From positions 1 through 6,813 of the forward strand of contig QIAW01000430.1 in NCBI GenBank assembly GCA_003225655.1: 6,813 nt of DNA. Reading direction: 5' to 3'. Numbering within the stretch: position 1 is the first letter of the stretch; every line of letters starts with the position of its first letter. This document shows positions 1 to 6,813 of this stretch, piece by piece. This DNA is from Acidobacteriota bacterium. Lineage in GTDB: Bacteria; Acidobacteriota; Terriglobia; Terriglobales; Acidobacteriaceae. The notes beneath the pieces are model-generated. The model was not told the origin of the DNA. It saw nothing but the letters and a program-made list of their open reading frames with translations, and searched no databases. A program made the translations under genes and the position numbers.

Positions 1-27
1 GGTGGGCAGGTTTTCCGTTTGCAGAAC

Positions 28-34
28 GAGGAGG
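28..34 (+). promoter_or_regulatory. Ribosome binding site of the radical SAM gene
   Basis: GAGGAGG lies immediately upstream of the ATG at 38, with about 3 nt between the GGAGG core and the start codon. It favours ATG 38 over the in-frame GTG at position 2, which has no visible upstream sequence. The spacing is a little short, so it is a supportive rather than decisive signal. Confidence 0.6.
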
Positions 35-37
35 GTA

Positions 38-1057
38 ATGAAGACTTCAGAAATTATTAGCGCATGGCGCAAGATTCTCAAGGGAGAGCGGCCCTCGCTT
101 TCCATTGAGATTACGCGCGAGTGCCCGCTGCGTTGTCCCGGGTGCTATGCCTATGATGACGCGCACCTGGGTGGCGGCGTGACTTTGCGAGGTCTTCATG
201 ATCGCAAAGGGCAAGAACTGATCGACGGTGTTCTTGAGGTCGTCGACGGGCTCAAGCCTTTGCATCTGTCGATCGTGGGGGGCGACCCGCTTGTCCGCTA
301 TCGCGAGCTCGAGGTGATGATTCCGCTACTGCTTGATCGAGGAATTCACGTCCAACTCGTCACCAGTGCATTCCGGCCCCTGGCGCCGGTTTGGGCGGCG
401 TTTGCCCACATGAACGTCGTCGTATCGATTGACGGATTGCAACCAGAGCACGATGTCCGGCGCTCACCGGCAACCTACGATCGCATCCTGAAGAACTTCG
501 CGGGCCAGAAGATCACCATCCACTGCACGGTCACCGGTCAAATGATGAAGCGGCCGGGCTATCTGAAGGAATTTCTGGAGTACTGGACCCCCAAGACCGA
601 GATCCGCAAGGTATGGTTCAGCTTGTTCACTCCACAGGTGGGAGATCAATTGCCGGAAATTTTGCAACCCCATGAACGTCTGCAGGCCATTGCCGACATG
701 CTTGCATTACGCAAGGAATTTCCCAAACTGGACATGCCGGAAGGTCTGATTCGGCAGTTTGCCGCGCCTCCACACAGTCCCAGGGACTGTGTTTTTGCGC
801 TGACCACCGCGACACTCTCCGCGGACCTGAAAACCAAGATCGTCCGGGGGGAATCCGGACTGCGGTTCGTGTGGATGTGTCGCATCCATGGGCTTGGCAG
901 CCGTAGCAGCGCACAAACTCGGCGGCATCATCCCGGTTGGAGCCATCTTCAAAGCCTCGATCAGGATTGGCCAGATCCGATCCAAACGGACCGCACAGCC
1001 CTCGCCAGTCGAGGAAGGACTACGGGTGCTGCCCTGAGTAAGTTTGCCCTGAGTTAA
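38..1057 (+). CDS. Radical SAM protein with frameshifted C-terminus
   Basis: Radical SAM enzyme of unknown substrate. Numbering from ATG 38, the cluster-binding CxxxCxxC is C29-C33-C36 (context ECPLRCPGCY), followed by GGDP at 81-84 (the GGE-like SAM-binding element) and a VSIDG strand typical of the partial TIM barrel. As read, the ORF gives 339 residues and stops at 1057, but the last ~68 residues are Arg/Ser/His-rich and look out of frame. Dropping one G from the G6 run at 846-851 gives RGNPDCGSCGCVASMGLAAV and continues to a TGA at 1035-1037, 332 residues in all. That restored tail holds C275, C278 and C280, which with C251 could bind an auxiliary Fe-S cluster (inference). The gene is either a recent pseudogene, a programmed-slippage site or a homopolymer sequencing error. 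It is convergent with the ABC-F gene. I do not recognise a named subfamily. Confidence 0.85.
   Translation: MKTSEIISAWRKILKGERPSLSIEITRECPLRCPGCYAYDDAHLGGGVTLRGLHDRKGQELIDGVLEVVDGLKPLHLSIVGGDPLVRYRELEVMIPLLLDRGIHVQLVTSAFRPLAPVWAAFAHMNVVVSIDGLQPEHDVRRSPATYDRILKNFAGQKITIHCTVTGQMMKRPGYLKEFLEYWTPKTEIRKVWFSLFTPQVGDQLPEILQPHERLQAIADMLALRKEFPKLDMPEGLIRQFAAPPHSPRDCVFALTTATLSADLKTKIVRGESGLRFVWMCRIHGLGSRSSAQTRRHHPGWSHLQSLDQDWPDPIQTDRTALASRGRTTGAALSKFALS
846..851 (+). other. G6 run, probable site of the +1 frameshift
   Basis: Upstream of this run the radical SAM reading frame is convincing. Downstream the convincing frame is the one shifted by one base, with a Cys-x-x-Cys-x-Cys motif and a hydrophobic, Ala/Gly-rich helix. 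One surplus G in this homopolymer explains the switch exactly, and no other nearby base change is needed. Confidence 0.75.
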
Positions 1058-1061
1058 GTTT
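1031..1061 (+). repeat. Short imperfect tandem duplication at the radical SAM stop
   Basis: GCCCTGAGTAAGTTT at 1031-1045 is followed directly by GCCCTGAGTTAAGTTT at 1046-1061. The two copies differ only by one inserted T. The first copy contains the TGA (1035-1037) that ends the frame-restored radical SAM protein, and the second contains the TAA (1055-1057) that ends the frame as read. It looks like a replication-slippage duplication in the narrow gap between two convergent genes. Confidence 0.7.
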
Positions 1062-1073
1062 CAAAGATAAGCC

Positions 1074-2699
1074 TTACGCCGAAACCGTCTGGTACTCCTC
1101 ATACGCGCCCTTGAAGTCCACGATCTTGTGTTCTTCAAAGTGCCAGATTCTGGTGGCGACCTCGTCGATCACGTCGTGGTCGTGGGTGACTAGAAGTATG
1201 GTTCCCTGGTAGCGCTGCAGGGCAATATTGAGCGCGTTGATGGATTCCAGGTCCAGGTGATTGGTCGGCTCATCCAGCACCAGGACATTCGGTTTTTGCA
1301 GCATCAACTTGCAGAACAGCAGGCGCGCTGCTTCGCCTCCTGAGAGATTGTTGGTGAGCTTGTTAGCTTCATCGCGGGCAAACAACATTTGCCCAAGCAA
1401 TCCACGGATCTCTTCGTTCGAGGCGGTTGTATCCCACTGAAAGAGCCACTCGAATACGGTCAGGTTCTTTTCGATCAGCGGACGATGGTCCTGGGCAAAG
1501 TACCCCACGAACGCTTCGTGTCCCCAGATCACCTTTCCCCCATCGATCAGTGGACCACTCGAGCCGCTCGTCTTGCGCAGGTCGGCCTCCGGAACCGTGG
1601 GCGAGTTCGCCAGAAGAGCATTCAGCAAAGTGGTTTTGCCCGCGCCGTTGCGGCCCATCAGCGCGATTTTTTCTCCGCGGATCACGCTCGCGGTGAAGTT
1701 CCGGATAACTTCATTGTCACCATAAGATTTGCTCACGCCCTCCAGCTCCAGAACGTGTTTGCCCGAAGGCCGCTTCGGCTCGAATTTTAGAAACGGCCGC
1801 TGGATGTTCGACCTTGCCAGCTCCGTTACCTGCAGGCGCTCCACCTCTTTGCGCCGCGATTGCACCTGGCTGGAGCGCGTGCCCGCGGAAAAGCGCGCGA
1901 TGAATTCGTTCAACTGGGAGATTTTCTTTTCCCGCTGCGCATTCTGCGACTCGATTTGCGAACGCACTTGCGTCTTGGCCATCACCATATCGTCGTAACC
2001 GCCGGTGTAGGTGATGATGGTCTCGTAATCGATATCGGCAATGTGCGTGCAAACGCTGTTGAGAAAGTGCCGGTCGTGCGAAATCACGATGAGCACGCCG
2101 TCGTAGTTGTTCAGGAACTCCTGCAGCCAGTGGATCGAATCCAGGTCCAGGTGGTTCGTCGGTTCGTCGAGCAGCAGCGCCTGGGGATGTCCGAACAATG
2201 CCTGTGCCAGCAGCACGCGGACTTTCTGCCCGCCCTGCAGCTCGCCCATGGCGCGGGCGTGCAATTCGTCGGGGATATCCAGCCCTTGCAGCAGGATCGC
2301 GGCATCGCTCTCGGCAGAGTAACCGTCTTCTTCGCCTACGATGCCTTCCAGCTCGCCCAGCCGCATGCCATCGGCGTCGGTCATCTCCGCCTTGGCATAG
2401 ATTTTCTCGCGCTCTTCCATGGCCTTCCACAATCGTTTGTTGCCCATGATGACGCTATCAATCACGCGATAAGCATCAAAGGCGAACTGGTCCTGGCTCA
2501 AAGTCCCGAACTTGCGCGGACGCACGACGGTCCCCTTTTGCGGCTCCAGCTCTCCGGTCACGATCTTCATGAACGTTGTTTTGCCGGCGCCGTTGGGCCC
2601 GGTCAGGCCATAGCGCTTGCCCGGCGTGAACGCCGTACTCACCTCTTCGAACAGTACTTTAGCGCCGTAGCGCATAGAAACATTGCTGACAGAAATCAT
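1074..2699 (-). CDS. ybiT: ABC-F family ATPase, YbiT type
   Basis: Soluble tandem ABC ATPase of the ABC-F class, which acts on ribosomes (E-site binding, translation modulation) rather than in membrane transport. The 541 residues have two complete nucleotide-binding domains and no membrane segment. NBD1: Walker A GPNGAGKT at 34-41, a degenerate signature ELQGGQ at 153-158, Walker B with DEPTNHLD at 178-185 (catalytic E179), switch H208. A charged, helical interdomain linker spans about 240-310, the region that reaches into the ribosome in this family. NBD2: Walker A GRNGAGKT at 349-356, signature LSGGE at 452-456, DEPTNHLD at 476-483 (E477), switch H506. Segments such as DQFAF, VIMG, ISHDRHFLN and LTVFEW match E. 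coli YbiT as I remember it. NBD2 carries an extra Ser/Gly-rich stretch at about 365-388. No Shine-Dalgarno sequence is visible before ATG 2699; the upstream bases are A/C-rich. A resistance role cannot be excluded, but the YbiT type is usually housekeeping. Confidence 0.95.
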   Translation of the reverse strand: MISVSNVSMRYGAKVLFEEVSTAFTPGKRYGLTGPNGAGKTTFMKIVTGELEPQKGTVVRPRKFGTLSQDQFAFDAYRVIDSVIMGNKRLWKAMEEREKIYAKAEMTDADGMRLGELEGIVGEEDGYSAESDAAILLQGLDIPDELHARAMGELQGGQKVRVLLAQALFGHPQALLLDEPTNHLDLDSIHWLQEFLNNYDGVLIVISHDRHFLNSVCTHIADIDYETIITYTGGYDDMVMAKTQVRSQIESQNAQREKKISQLNEFIARFSAGTRSSQVQSRRKEVERLQVTELARSNIQRPFLKFEPKRPSGKHVLELEGVSKSYGDNEVIRNFTASVIRGEKIALMGRNGAGKTTLLNALLANSPTVPEADLRKTSGSSGPLIDGGKVIWGHEAFVGYFAQDHRPLIEKNLTVFEWLFQWDTTASNEEIRGLLGQMLFARDEANKLTNNLSGGEAARLLFCKLMLQKPNVLVLDEPTNHLDLESINALNIALQRYQGTILLVTHDHDVIDEVATRIWHFEEHKIVDFKGAYEEYQTVSA

Positions 2700-2773
2700 T
2701 GTTGTTTTTGGGAACTGCGGAAAAATTCCGACAAGGCGGGAACGCAGCTAGCCTATTAAGCATACCATGCAGG

Positions 2774-2814
2774 CGGTTGGTCCTTGCAAATGCTGCAGGT
2801 AATACCCACAACCG
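2774..2814 (-). promoter_or_regulatory. Possible structured leader upstream of the ABC-F gene
   Basis: CGGTTG (2774-2779) pairs with CAACCG (2809-2814). Between them CCTTGCA (about 2782-2788) can pair with TGCAGG (about 2794-2799) with one bulged base, giving a two-tier stem-loop. It lies 75-115 nt before the ABC-F start. No clear -35/-10 or ribosome binding site accompanies it, so transcription through it is not established. The pairing is visible; a regulatory role is inference. Confidence 0.25.
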
Positions 2815-2879
2815 GCTTAGGTGTCGCTGGCGTGCACTTTTCGAGACTGATCCGCATCCATCGGGTACAAACCTGGGGC

Positions 2880-2915
2880 AATAATTTCGCCAGCGGCGGC
2901 GCGCCAGCTTGCAAA

Positions 2916-2920
<5 letters not shown>
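2880..2920 (-). terminator. Hairpin over the selenoprotein stop codon, possible terminator
   Basis: AATAATTT (2880-2887) and AAATTATT (2913-2920) are perfect 8-base inverted repeats. The stem extends inward through GC pairs (2889-2890 with 2911-2912, one bulge) into a GC-rich core (AGC/GCT, GGC/GCC around a GGCGC loop). The TAA of the selenoprotein gene (2916-2918) sits in the 5' arm as read on the minus strand. The transcript after the stem is not U-rich beyond the stem's own AAUUAUU, so this is an imperfect intrinsic terminator. It might instead protect the 3' end. Confidence 0.4.
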
Positions 2921-3668
<748 letters not shown>

Positions 3669-3670
3669 AT

Positions 3671-3677
3671 CTCCTCC
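3671..3677 (-). promoter_or_regulatory. Strong ribosome binding site of the selenoprotein gene
   Basis: GGAGGAG on the minus strand ends 2 nt before ATG 3668 (4 nt from the GGAGG core). It fixes the start and shows that the upstream half of the split reading frame is a genuinely translated N-terminus. Confidence 0.75.
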
Positions 3678-3798
3678 AGTGCCGGAAATTGCCGCAAGTT
3701 TACCACTGCTTCCGGTTGATCACCTCATCAATCAGCGCCGCCCGAAGGCAGGATAAGACGGAGTGGAGCGGCATGGTAGACTTCTGGGCATCGTGAAA

Positions 3799-4647
3799 AT
3801 GAAGTTCGTTTCGCTCATCTTGCTGAGTGCTGCAGCCTTTGCCGCCGAGCCCAAAGTGGTTCCCGTATGGCCGGGCGCTGCGCCAGGGTCGGAAAGCTGG
3901 AAGTACGAAGAAAAAGAAGTGCCCGGACAAGACGGCGCCGCCCGCATCAGCAATGTCACGCGCCCGACGCTGACAGTGTTTCTTCCCGAGGCCTCCAAAG
4001 CCACCGGCACCGCGGTCATCATTTGTCCGGGTGGCGGCTTTCGCTTTCTCTCTTTCACCCACGAAGGTACCGAACTCGCCCGCTGGCTGAATTCGATTGG
4101 TGTGGCTGCGTTCGTGCTCAAGTACCGGCTCATGCGTACCGGCGATGAAGATGAAAAAGATGCCGCCAGGATGCTCGAGCGCCGCAAGACTGTGATTCCC
4201 CTGGCCATTGCCGACGGGCAACAGGCGATCAAAGTTGTGCGCGCGCATGCCTCCGAATGGGGCATCGCCAAAGACCATATCGTTTTCCTCGGTTTCTCCG
4301 CAGGCGGTCTGCTTGCCACAGGAGTGGCCTTGCAGCACGATGCCGATAGCCGGCCAAATTTCTCAGCGCTGCTCTATCCCGGCACGCCCGACGACCTCGC
4401 GACCCCGGCGGATCTTCCACCGCTGTTTCTCGTGCAGGCCGATGATGACAAGACGGTGACCCCACTCGAGCACAGCATTGCTTTGTACCAGGCCTGGAAA
4501 AAAGCAGGAGTCTCCGCGGAGATGCATATCTACTCCCGCGGCGGACACGGCTTCGGCATGCACAAGAAGGGCCTGCCCGTGGATACCTGGCCCGACCGCC
4601 TGCACGACTGGCTTGATCTTCAGGGGCTATTGAAGCCCGCCAGATAA
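3799..4647 (+). CDS. Secreted alpha/beta-hydrolase, acetylesterase/lipase-like
   Basis: Probable exported carboxylester hydrolase of the alpha/beta-hydrolase fold (BD-FAE / acetyl-xylan-esterase-like group). From ATG 3799 the protein has 282 residues and opens with a signal peptide (MKFVSLILLSAAAFA, cleavage about 15-16). Oxyanion-hole region CPGGGF at 76-81; nucleophile S167 in GFSAGG (165-170); acid probably D217 in QADDDKTVTP (213-222); catalytic H250 in GGHGFG (248-253). Order and spacing are those of a complete enzyme of this family. An in-frame GTG at 3763 would add 12 charged residues before the signal peptide, so I chose 3799; GTG 3793 is also possible. No strong Shine-Dalgarno is visible for any of them. 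The gene is divergent from the selenoprotein and 414 bp before a GH28 gene, which suggests, without proving, a role in removing acyl groups from plant polysaccharide. Confidence 0.88.
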   Translation: MKFVSLILLSAAAFAAEPKVVPVWPGAAPGSESWKYEEKEVPGQDGAARISNVTRPTLTVFLPEASKATGTAVIICPGGGFRFLSFTHEGTELARWLNSIGVAAFVLKYRLMRTGDEDEKDAARMLERRKTVIPLAIADGQQAIKVVRAHASEWGIAKDHIVFLGFSAGGLLATGVALQHDADSRPNFSALLYPGTPDDLATPADLPPLFLVQADDDKTVTPLEHSIALYQAWKKAGVSAEMHIYSRGGHGFGMHKKGLPVDTWPDRLHDWLDLQGLLKPAR

Positions 4648-4970
4648 TCGCAGCCAAACTCACCCGCAAGCCTAGACAAAGCCCCTGTGCAGCGCGTCGG
4701 TGGGAGCCCCTGTTCTTGTGAGTAGGACTTTATTATGGGATTCTGGAAACACGTTCTAATACATTTTCATGTTTGCCGTGCCCGGGTCATGAACAGGTAT
4801 CAAAGCCATTGCAATTCAAGGGACCGTCGTCCATCATCTTCCTTGACGTATCTCTGCGCATTGCATTGACATTCGGGGTTGAAGCGAATTGACTAGCAGA
4901 AGCATACCCCGCTAGTGCAGTTTATTTGTGGGTTAAACGCCTGATGTTGAAGGATTTAACAAACTGCACG

Positions 4971-4984
4971 ACTTGTTAACAAGT
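4971..4984. promoter_or_regulatory. Perfect 14-bp palindrome, candidate operator
   Basis: ACTTGTTAACAAGT is its own reverse complement. It ends 77 nt before the GH28 start. A further TTAACAA half-site lies at 4956-4962, exactly 20 nt (about two helical turns) before the same word inside the palindrome (4976-4982). The TTGT..ACAA form resembles sites of GntR-type regulators, a family that includes hexuronate regulators, but the regulator is not in the window and this link is inference. Confidence 0.45.
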
Positions 4985-4986
4985 AC

Positions 4987-5013
4987 TCCACCCCCATGCT
5001 TGAAAAGGGTGGA
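4987..5013 (+). promoter_or_regulatory. Stem-loop in the likely 5' leader of the GH28 gene
   Basis: TCCACCC (4987-4993) pairs with GGGTGGA (5007-5013) around a 13-nt loop. It lies between the palindrome and the GH28 ribosome binding site, 48 nt before the start. It could be a 5' UTR stabiliser or chance pairing. Confidence 0.3.
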
Positions 5014-5051
5014 AACTGTAATGAGGAATTCTGAAACACTTTGATGGAGTC

Positions 5052-5056
5052 AGGAG
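5052..5056 (+). promoter_or_regulatory. Ribosome binding site of the GH28 gene
   Basis: AGGAG lies 5 nt before ATG 5062 and 8 nt before ATG 5065. It supports starting at 5062 (or 5065) rather than at the upstream in-frame TTG 5041 or ATG 5044, which would also add residues in front of the signal peptide. Confidence 0.7.
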
Positions 5057-5061
5057 ACGCA

Positions 5062-6591
5062 ATGATGAAACGTGTAGCGGTTCTTTGTTTTGGATTACTG
5101 ATCACCATGGGATTTGCCGCAAGCCAGCTTCACGCCTCGGTTTTCGACGTCAAGAAATACGGCGCCGTGGGCGATGGCAAGGCGCTCGATTCACCCGCAA
5201 TCAATAAAGCTATCGATGCCGCCAGCGCCGCCGGTGGCGGAACGGTTTATTTCACCGCCGGGACATATCTTTCCGGTTCCATTCACCTCAAGAGCAACAT
5301 CACGCTCTATCTCGATCAGGGTGCAACCATCCAGGCCTCGCCCGATCCTGAAGCCTATGACCCCATTGAGACCAGCCAGAAGCAATGGGATAAATATCAG
5401 GACTTCGGCCATACCTACTTCCACAACAGCCTGATCTGGGGCGAGGGGCTTGAGAACATCGCGATTCTTGGGCCGGGTGTCATCAGCGGCAAAGATGCCT
5501 TGACGCGCAAGGCGGATCAACGCATCGGCAACAAGGCCATCTCCCTGAAGCTTTGCCGCAATGTTGTTATCCGCGACATTTCTATATTGATGGCGGGCCA
5601 CTTCGCCATTCTGGCCACCGGAGTCGATAACTTCACCATCGACAACATCAAGATTGACACCAACCGCGACGGCATTGACGTGGATTCCTGCCGCCACGTG
5701 CGCATCTCCAACACCAGCGTCAACTCGCCCGCCGACGATGGCATCGTGATCAAAGGTACGCATGCCCTCGGCTTTGCGCGAGCGACCGAGGATATGACCA
5801 TCACCAACTGCGAGGTCAGCGGCTTCCAGAACGGCACCTTCCTCGATGGCACGTATAAGCGGGGCAGCAACATGCCTCCGCAAGGCCACGGGCCAACAGG
5901 CCGCATCAAGATTGGCACCGAATCGGAGGGCTCGTTCCGCAACATTACAATTTCCAACTGCGTGTTCGATTATTCCCGCGGATTGGCGCTGGAAACCGTA
6001 GATGGCGCCGACCTTGAGGACATCAGCATTACCAACATCACCATGCGCGATATCGTGAATGCTCCCATTTATCTGAGGCTGGGCGCCCGCATGCGCGCGC
6101 CCGAAGGTGTTCCCATCGGCTCACTGCGCCGCGTGAACATCAGCAATATCGTGGTCTACAACGCCGATCGCGGCAACGGATCGTTGATTATGGGCATTCC
6201 TGGTCATGATATTGAAGATGTAAAACTCAGCAACATCCGCATCTATTACCAGGGTGGCGGAACCAAAGAGCAAGCCGCCATTAACCCGCCGGAGGAAGAG
6301 AAGGAGTATCCCGAGCCCTACCGCCATGGAGATATGCCGTCGTATGGCTTTTTCATCCGGCATGCCAAGGGCATTGAGTTCACCAACGTCGAGGTGAGCA
6401 CCATCAAAGAAGACTTGCGGCCGGCGTTCGTCCTGGAAGACGTGAAGGGGGCGGAGTTCAACCTGGTCAAAGCGCAGCATACTCCGCAGACGCCGGTGTT
6501 TTCCTTGAAAAACGTCATGGATTTCAGTCTGTTTCACAGTGGGTTGCTGCCTGACACCAAACTGGAGAGCGTAAAAGAAAAGCAGTTTTAA
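5062..6591 (+). CDS. Secreted glycoside hydrolase family 28 (polygalacturonase-like)
   Basis: Exported right-handed beta-helix protein of the GH28 pectinase family, 509 residues from ATG 5062. A signal peptide covers about 1-25 (LHA before SVFDV). The family N-terminus follows: FDVKKYGAVGDGKALDS at 28-44, then AAGGGTVYFTAGTY at 56-69 and SNITLYLDQGATI at 78-90. The beta-helix region repeats N-I/V-x-I-like turns (RNVVIRDI, DNFTIDNI, RHVRISNT). Catalytic Asp region: TNRDGIDVDSC at 200-210 and SPADDGIVIK at 222-231, giving D203, D225 and D226. The usual first motif NTD is NRD here. The usual GHG-x-x-IG loop is altered: GHG is at 275-277 but IG is four residues further on (RIKIGTES, 281-288). The true cleavage specificity (polygalacturonan, rhamnogalacturonan or other) cannot be set from this. 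It is convergent with the aminotransferase, 23 bp away. Confidence 0.88.
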   Translation: MMKRVAVLCFGLLITMGFAASQLHASVFDVKKYGAVGDGKALDSPAINKAIDAASAAGGGTVYFTAGTYLSGSIHLKSNITLYLDQGATIQASPDPEAYDPIETSQKQWDKYQDFGHTYFHNSLIWGEGLENIAILGPGVISGKDALTRKADQRIGNKAISLKLCRNVVIRDISILMAGHFAILATGVDNFTIDNIKIDTNRDGIDVDSCRHVRISNTSVNSPADDGIVIKGTHALGFARATEDMTITNCEVSGFQNGTFLDGTYKRGSNMPPQGHGPTGRIKIGTESEGSFRNITISNCVFDYSRGLALETVDGADLEDISITNITMRDIVNAPIYLRLGARMRAPEGVPIGSLRRVNISNIVVYNADRGNGSLIMGIPGHDIEDVKLSNIRIYYQGGGTKEQAAINPPEEEKEYPEPYRHGDMPSYGFFIRHAKGIEFTNVEVSTIKEDLRPAFVLEDVKGAEFNLVKAQHTPQTPVFSLKNVMDFSLFHSGLLPDTKLESVKEKQF

Positions 6592-6614
6592 GTTAAAACG
6601 CTTGTCTGTGCCGG

Positions 6615-6813
6615 CTAGCGCACTAATTCTTTTTTCCGGCCCGGACCTGCAGAAGGCGCAGTCACATCCGCTGCGAGAAGCTCACGCAGGCGAGGGAAGA
6701 TTGCGGCGATCTCTTCCATGGAAACCGCGCCCACTGAAAGCCGGAACCAGCCGGTATCTTCTTTCAATCCGAAAGCCTGGAACGGGACCACGGCCACTCC
6801 GGCCTCTTCCAGA
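6615..6813 (-). CDS. PLP-dependent aminotransferase, C-terminal part (runs off the window)
   Basis: Open frame from the window edge to a TAG at 6615-6617; the visible 65 residues begin LEEAGVAVVPFQAFG. The pattern AGVAVVPFQAFG...GWFRLSVG followed by an amphipathic helix (SMEEIAAIFPRLREL) is the C-terminal small domain of fold-type I class I/II aminotransferases (aspartate-aminotransferase-like). The Arg in WFRLSVG corresponds to the residue that binds the substrate alpha-carboxylate in that family. The PLP lysine and N-terminal domain lie outside the window, so the substrate cannot be named. The last ~15 residues are a basic, Pro/Gly-rich tail. The in-frame GTG at 6797 is internal, not the start. 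Confidence 0.82.
   Translation of the reverse strand, partial: LEEAGVAVVPFQAFGLKEDTGWFRLSVGAVSMEEIAAIFPRLRELLAADVTAPSAGPGRKKELVR

Larger units (their letters stand above)
4648..5061 (+). other. Intergenic region between esterase and GH28 genes
   Basis: A 414-bp stretch with no convincing reading frame on either strand and lower GC than its neighbours. It holds a TTGACA at 4866-4871 without a good -10 at 16-18 nt (best TTGACT at 4889), a repeated AGCCCCTGT (4680-4688, 4705-4713), a perfect palindrome at 4971-4984 and a stem-loop at 4987-5013. It presumably carries the promoter of the GH28 gene. I see no clear terminator for the esterase gene. Confidence 0.6.

Noticed and set aside
1860..2759. 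Long plus-strand open frame (299 codons) opposite the ABC-F gene
   Set aside because: Antisense shadow of a fully conserved ABC-F protein; no recognisable family.
2748..2768. Tiny MVCLIG-stop frame upstream of the ABC-F gene as a leader peptide
   Set aside because: No ribosome binding site and only six codons; such frames are common by chance.
3714..3727. GGTTGATCACCTCA resembling the 3' end of 16S rRNA
   Set aside because: Only a short partial match with no other rRNA sequence next to it.
3682..3731. Inverted repeats CCGGAA/TTCCGG (3682-3687, 3710-3715) and TTGAT/ATCAA (3716-3720, 3727-3731) in the divergent intergenic region
   Set aside because: Short arms and no promoter elements aligned with them; too weak to call operators.
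3700..4338. Long minus-strand open frame (212 codons) opposite the esterase
   Set aside because: It mirrors the GC-rich coding strand, contains no domain, and the plus strand has complete catalytic motifs.
4866..4894. TTGACA-based sigma-70 promoter
   Set aside because: The -35 is perfect but the best -10 at 17 nt (TTGACT) matches the consensus at only three positions.

Overview
The window (GC-rich, roughly 55-60% by eye) looks like a bacterial chromosome segment, most likely from a soil Acidobacteriota (Terriglobia-like) or a similar environmental Gram-negative lineage. That assignment is an inference from the gene mix: secreted plant-polysaccharide enzymes, a YbiT-type ABC-F protein and a deiodinase-like selenoprotein. 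No rRNA or marker gene confirms it. I see no mobile element, CRISPR array or tRNA.

Layout, left to right. (1) 38-1057 (+): a radical SAM enzyme whose C-terminus is broken by an apparent +1 frameshift in a G6 run at 846-851. Removing one G restores a Cys-rich tail that ends at 1037. (2) 1074-2699 (-): a complete YbiT-type ABC-F ATPase, convergent with gene 1. (3) 2700-2915: a 216-bp gap with a possible leader hairpin and a hairpin over the next gene's stop. (4) 2916-3668 (-): the key object, a 250-residue, N-terminally membrane-anchored thioredoxin-fold protein of the iodothyronine deiodinase family. It is interrupted by one in-frame UGA (3324-3326) exactly where deiodinases carry selenocysteine (GSYT-U-PPF). 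A 7-bp GGU-loop hairpin starts 10 nt downstream and has the form of a bacterial SECIS. Ordinary gene calling would split this gene into two fragments. (5) 3799-4647 (+): a secreted alpha/beta-hydrolase (esterase/acetylesterase-like), divergent from the selenoprotein. (6) 4648-5061: a 414-bp intergenic region with a perfect 14-bp palindrome and a stem-loop upstream of (7) 5062-6591 (+), a secreted GH28 (polygalacturonase-like) protein. (8) 6615-6813 (-): the C-terminal end of a PLP-dependent aminotransferase that runs off the window.

The genes do not form one operon. The esterase and the GH28 protein plausibly both act on plant cell-wall polysaccharide outside the cytoplasm (esterase on acyl groups, GH28 on pectin backbone). 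The selenoprotein stands alone with its own strong ribosome binding site, and its substrate is unknown. No selenocysteine machinery (selA, selB, selC, selD) is in the window, so that support would have to be found elsewhere in the genome.
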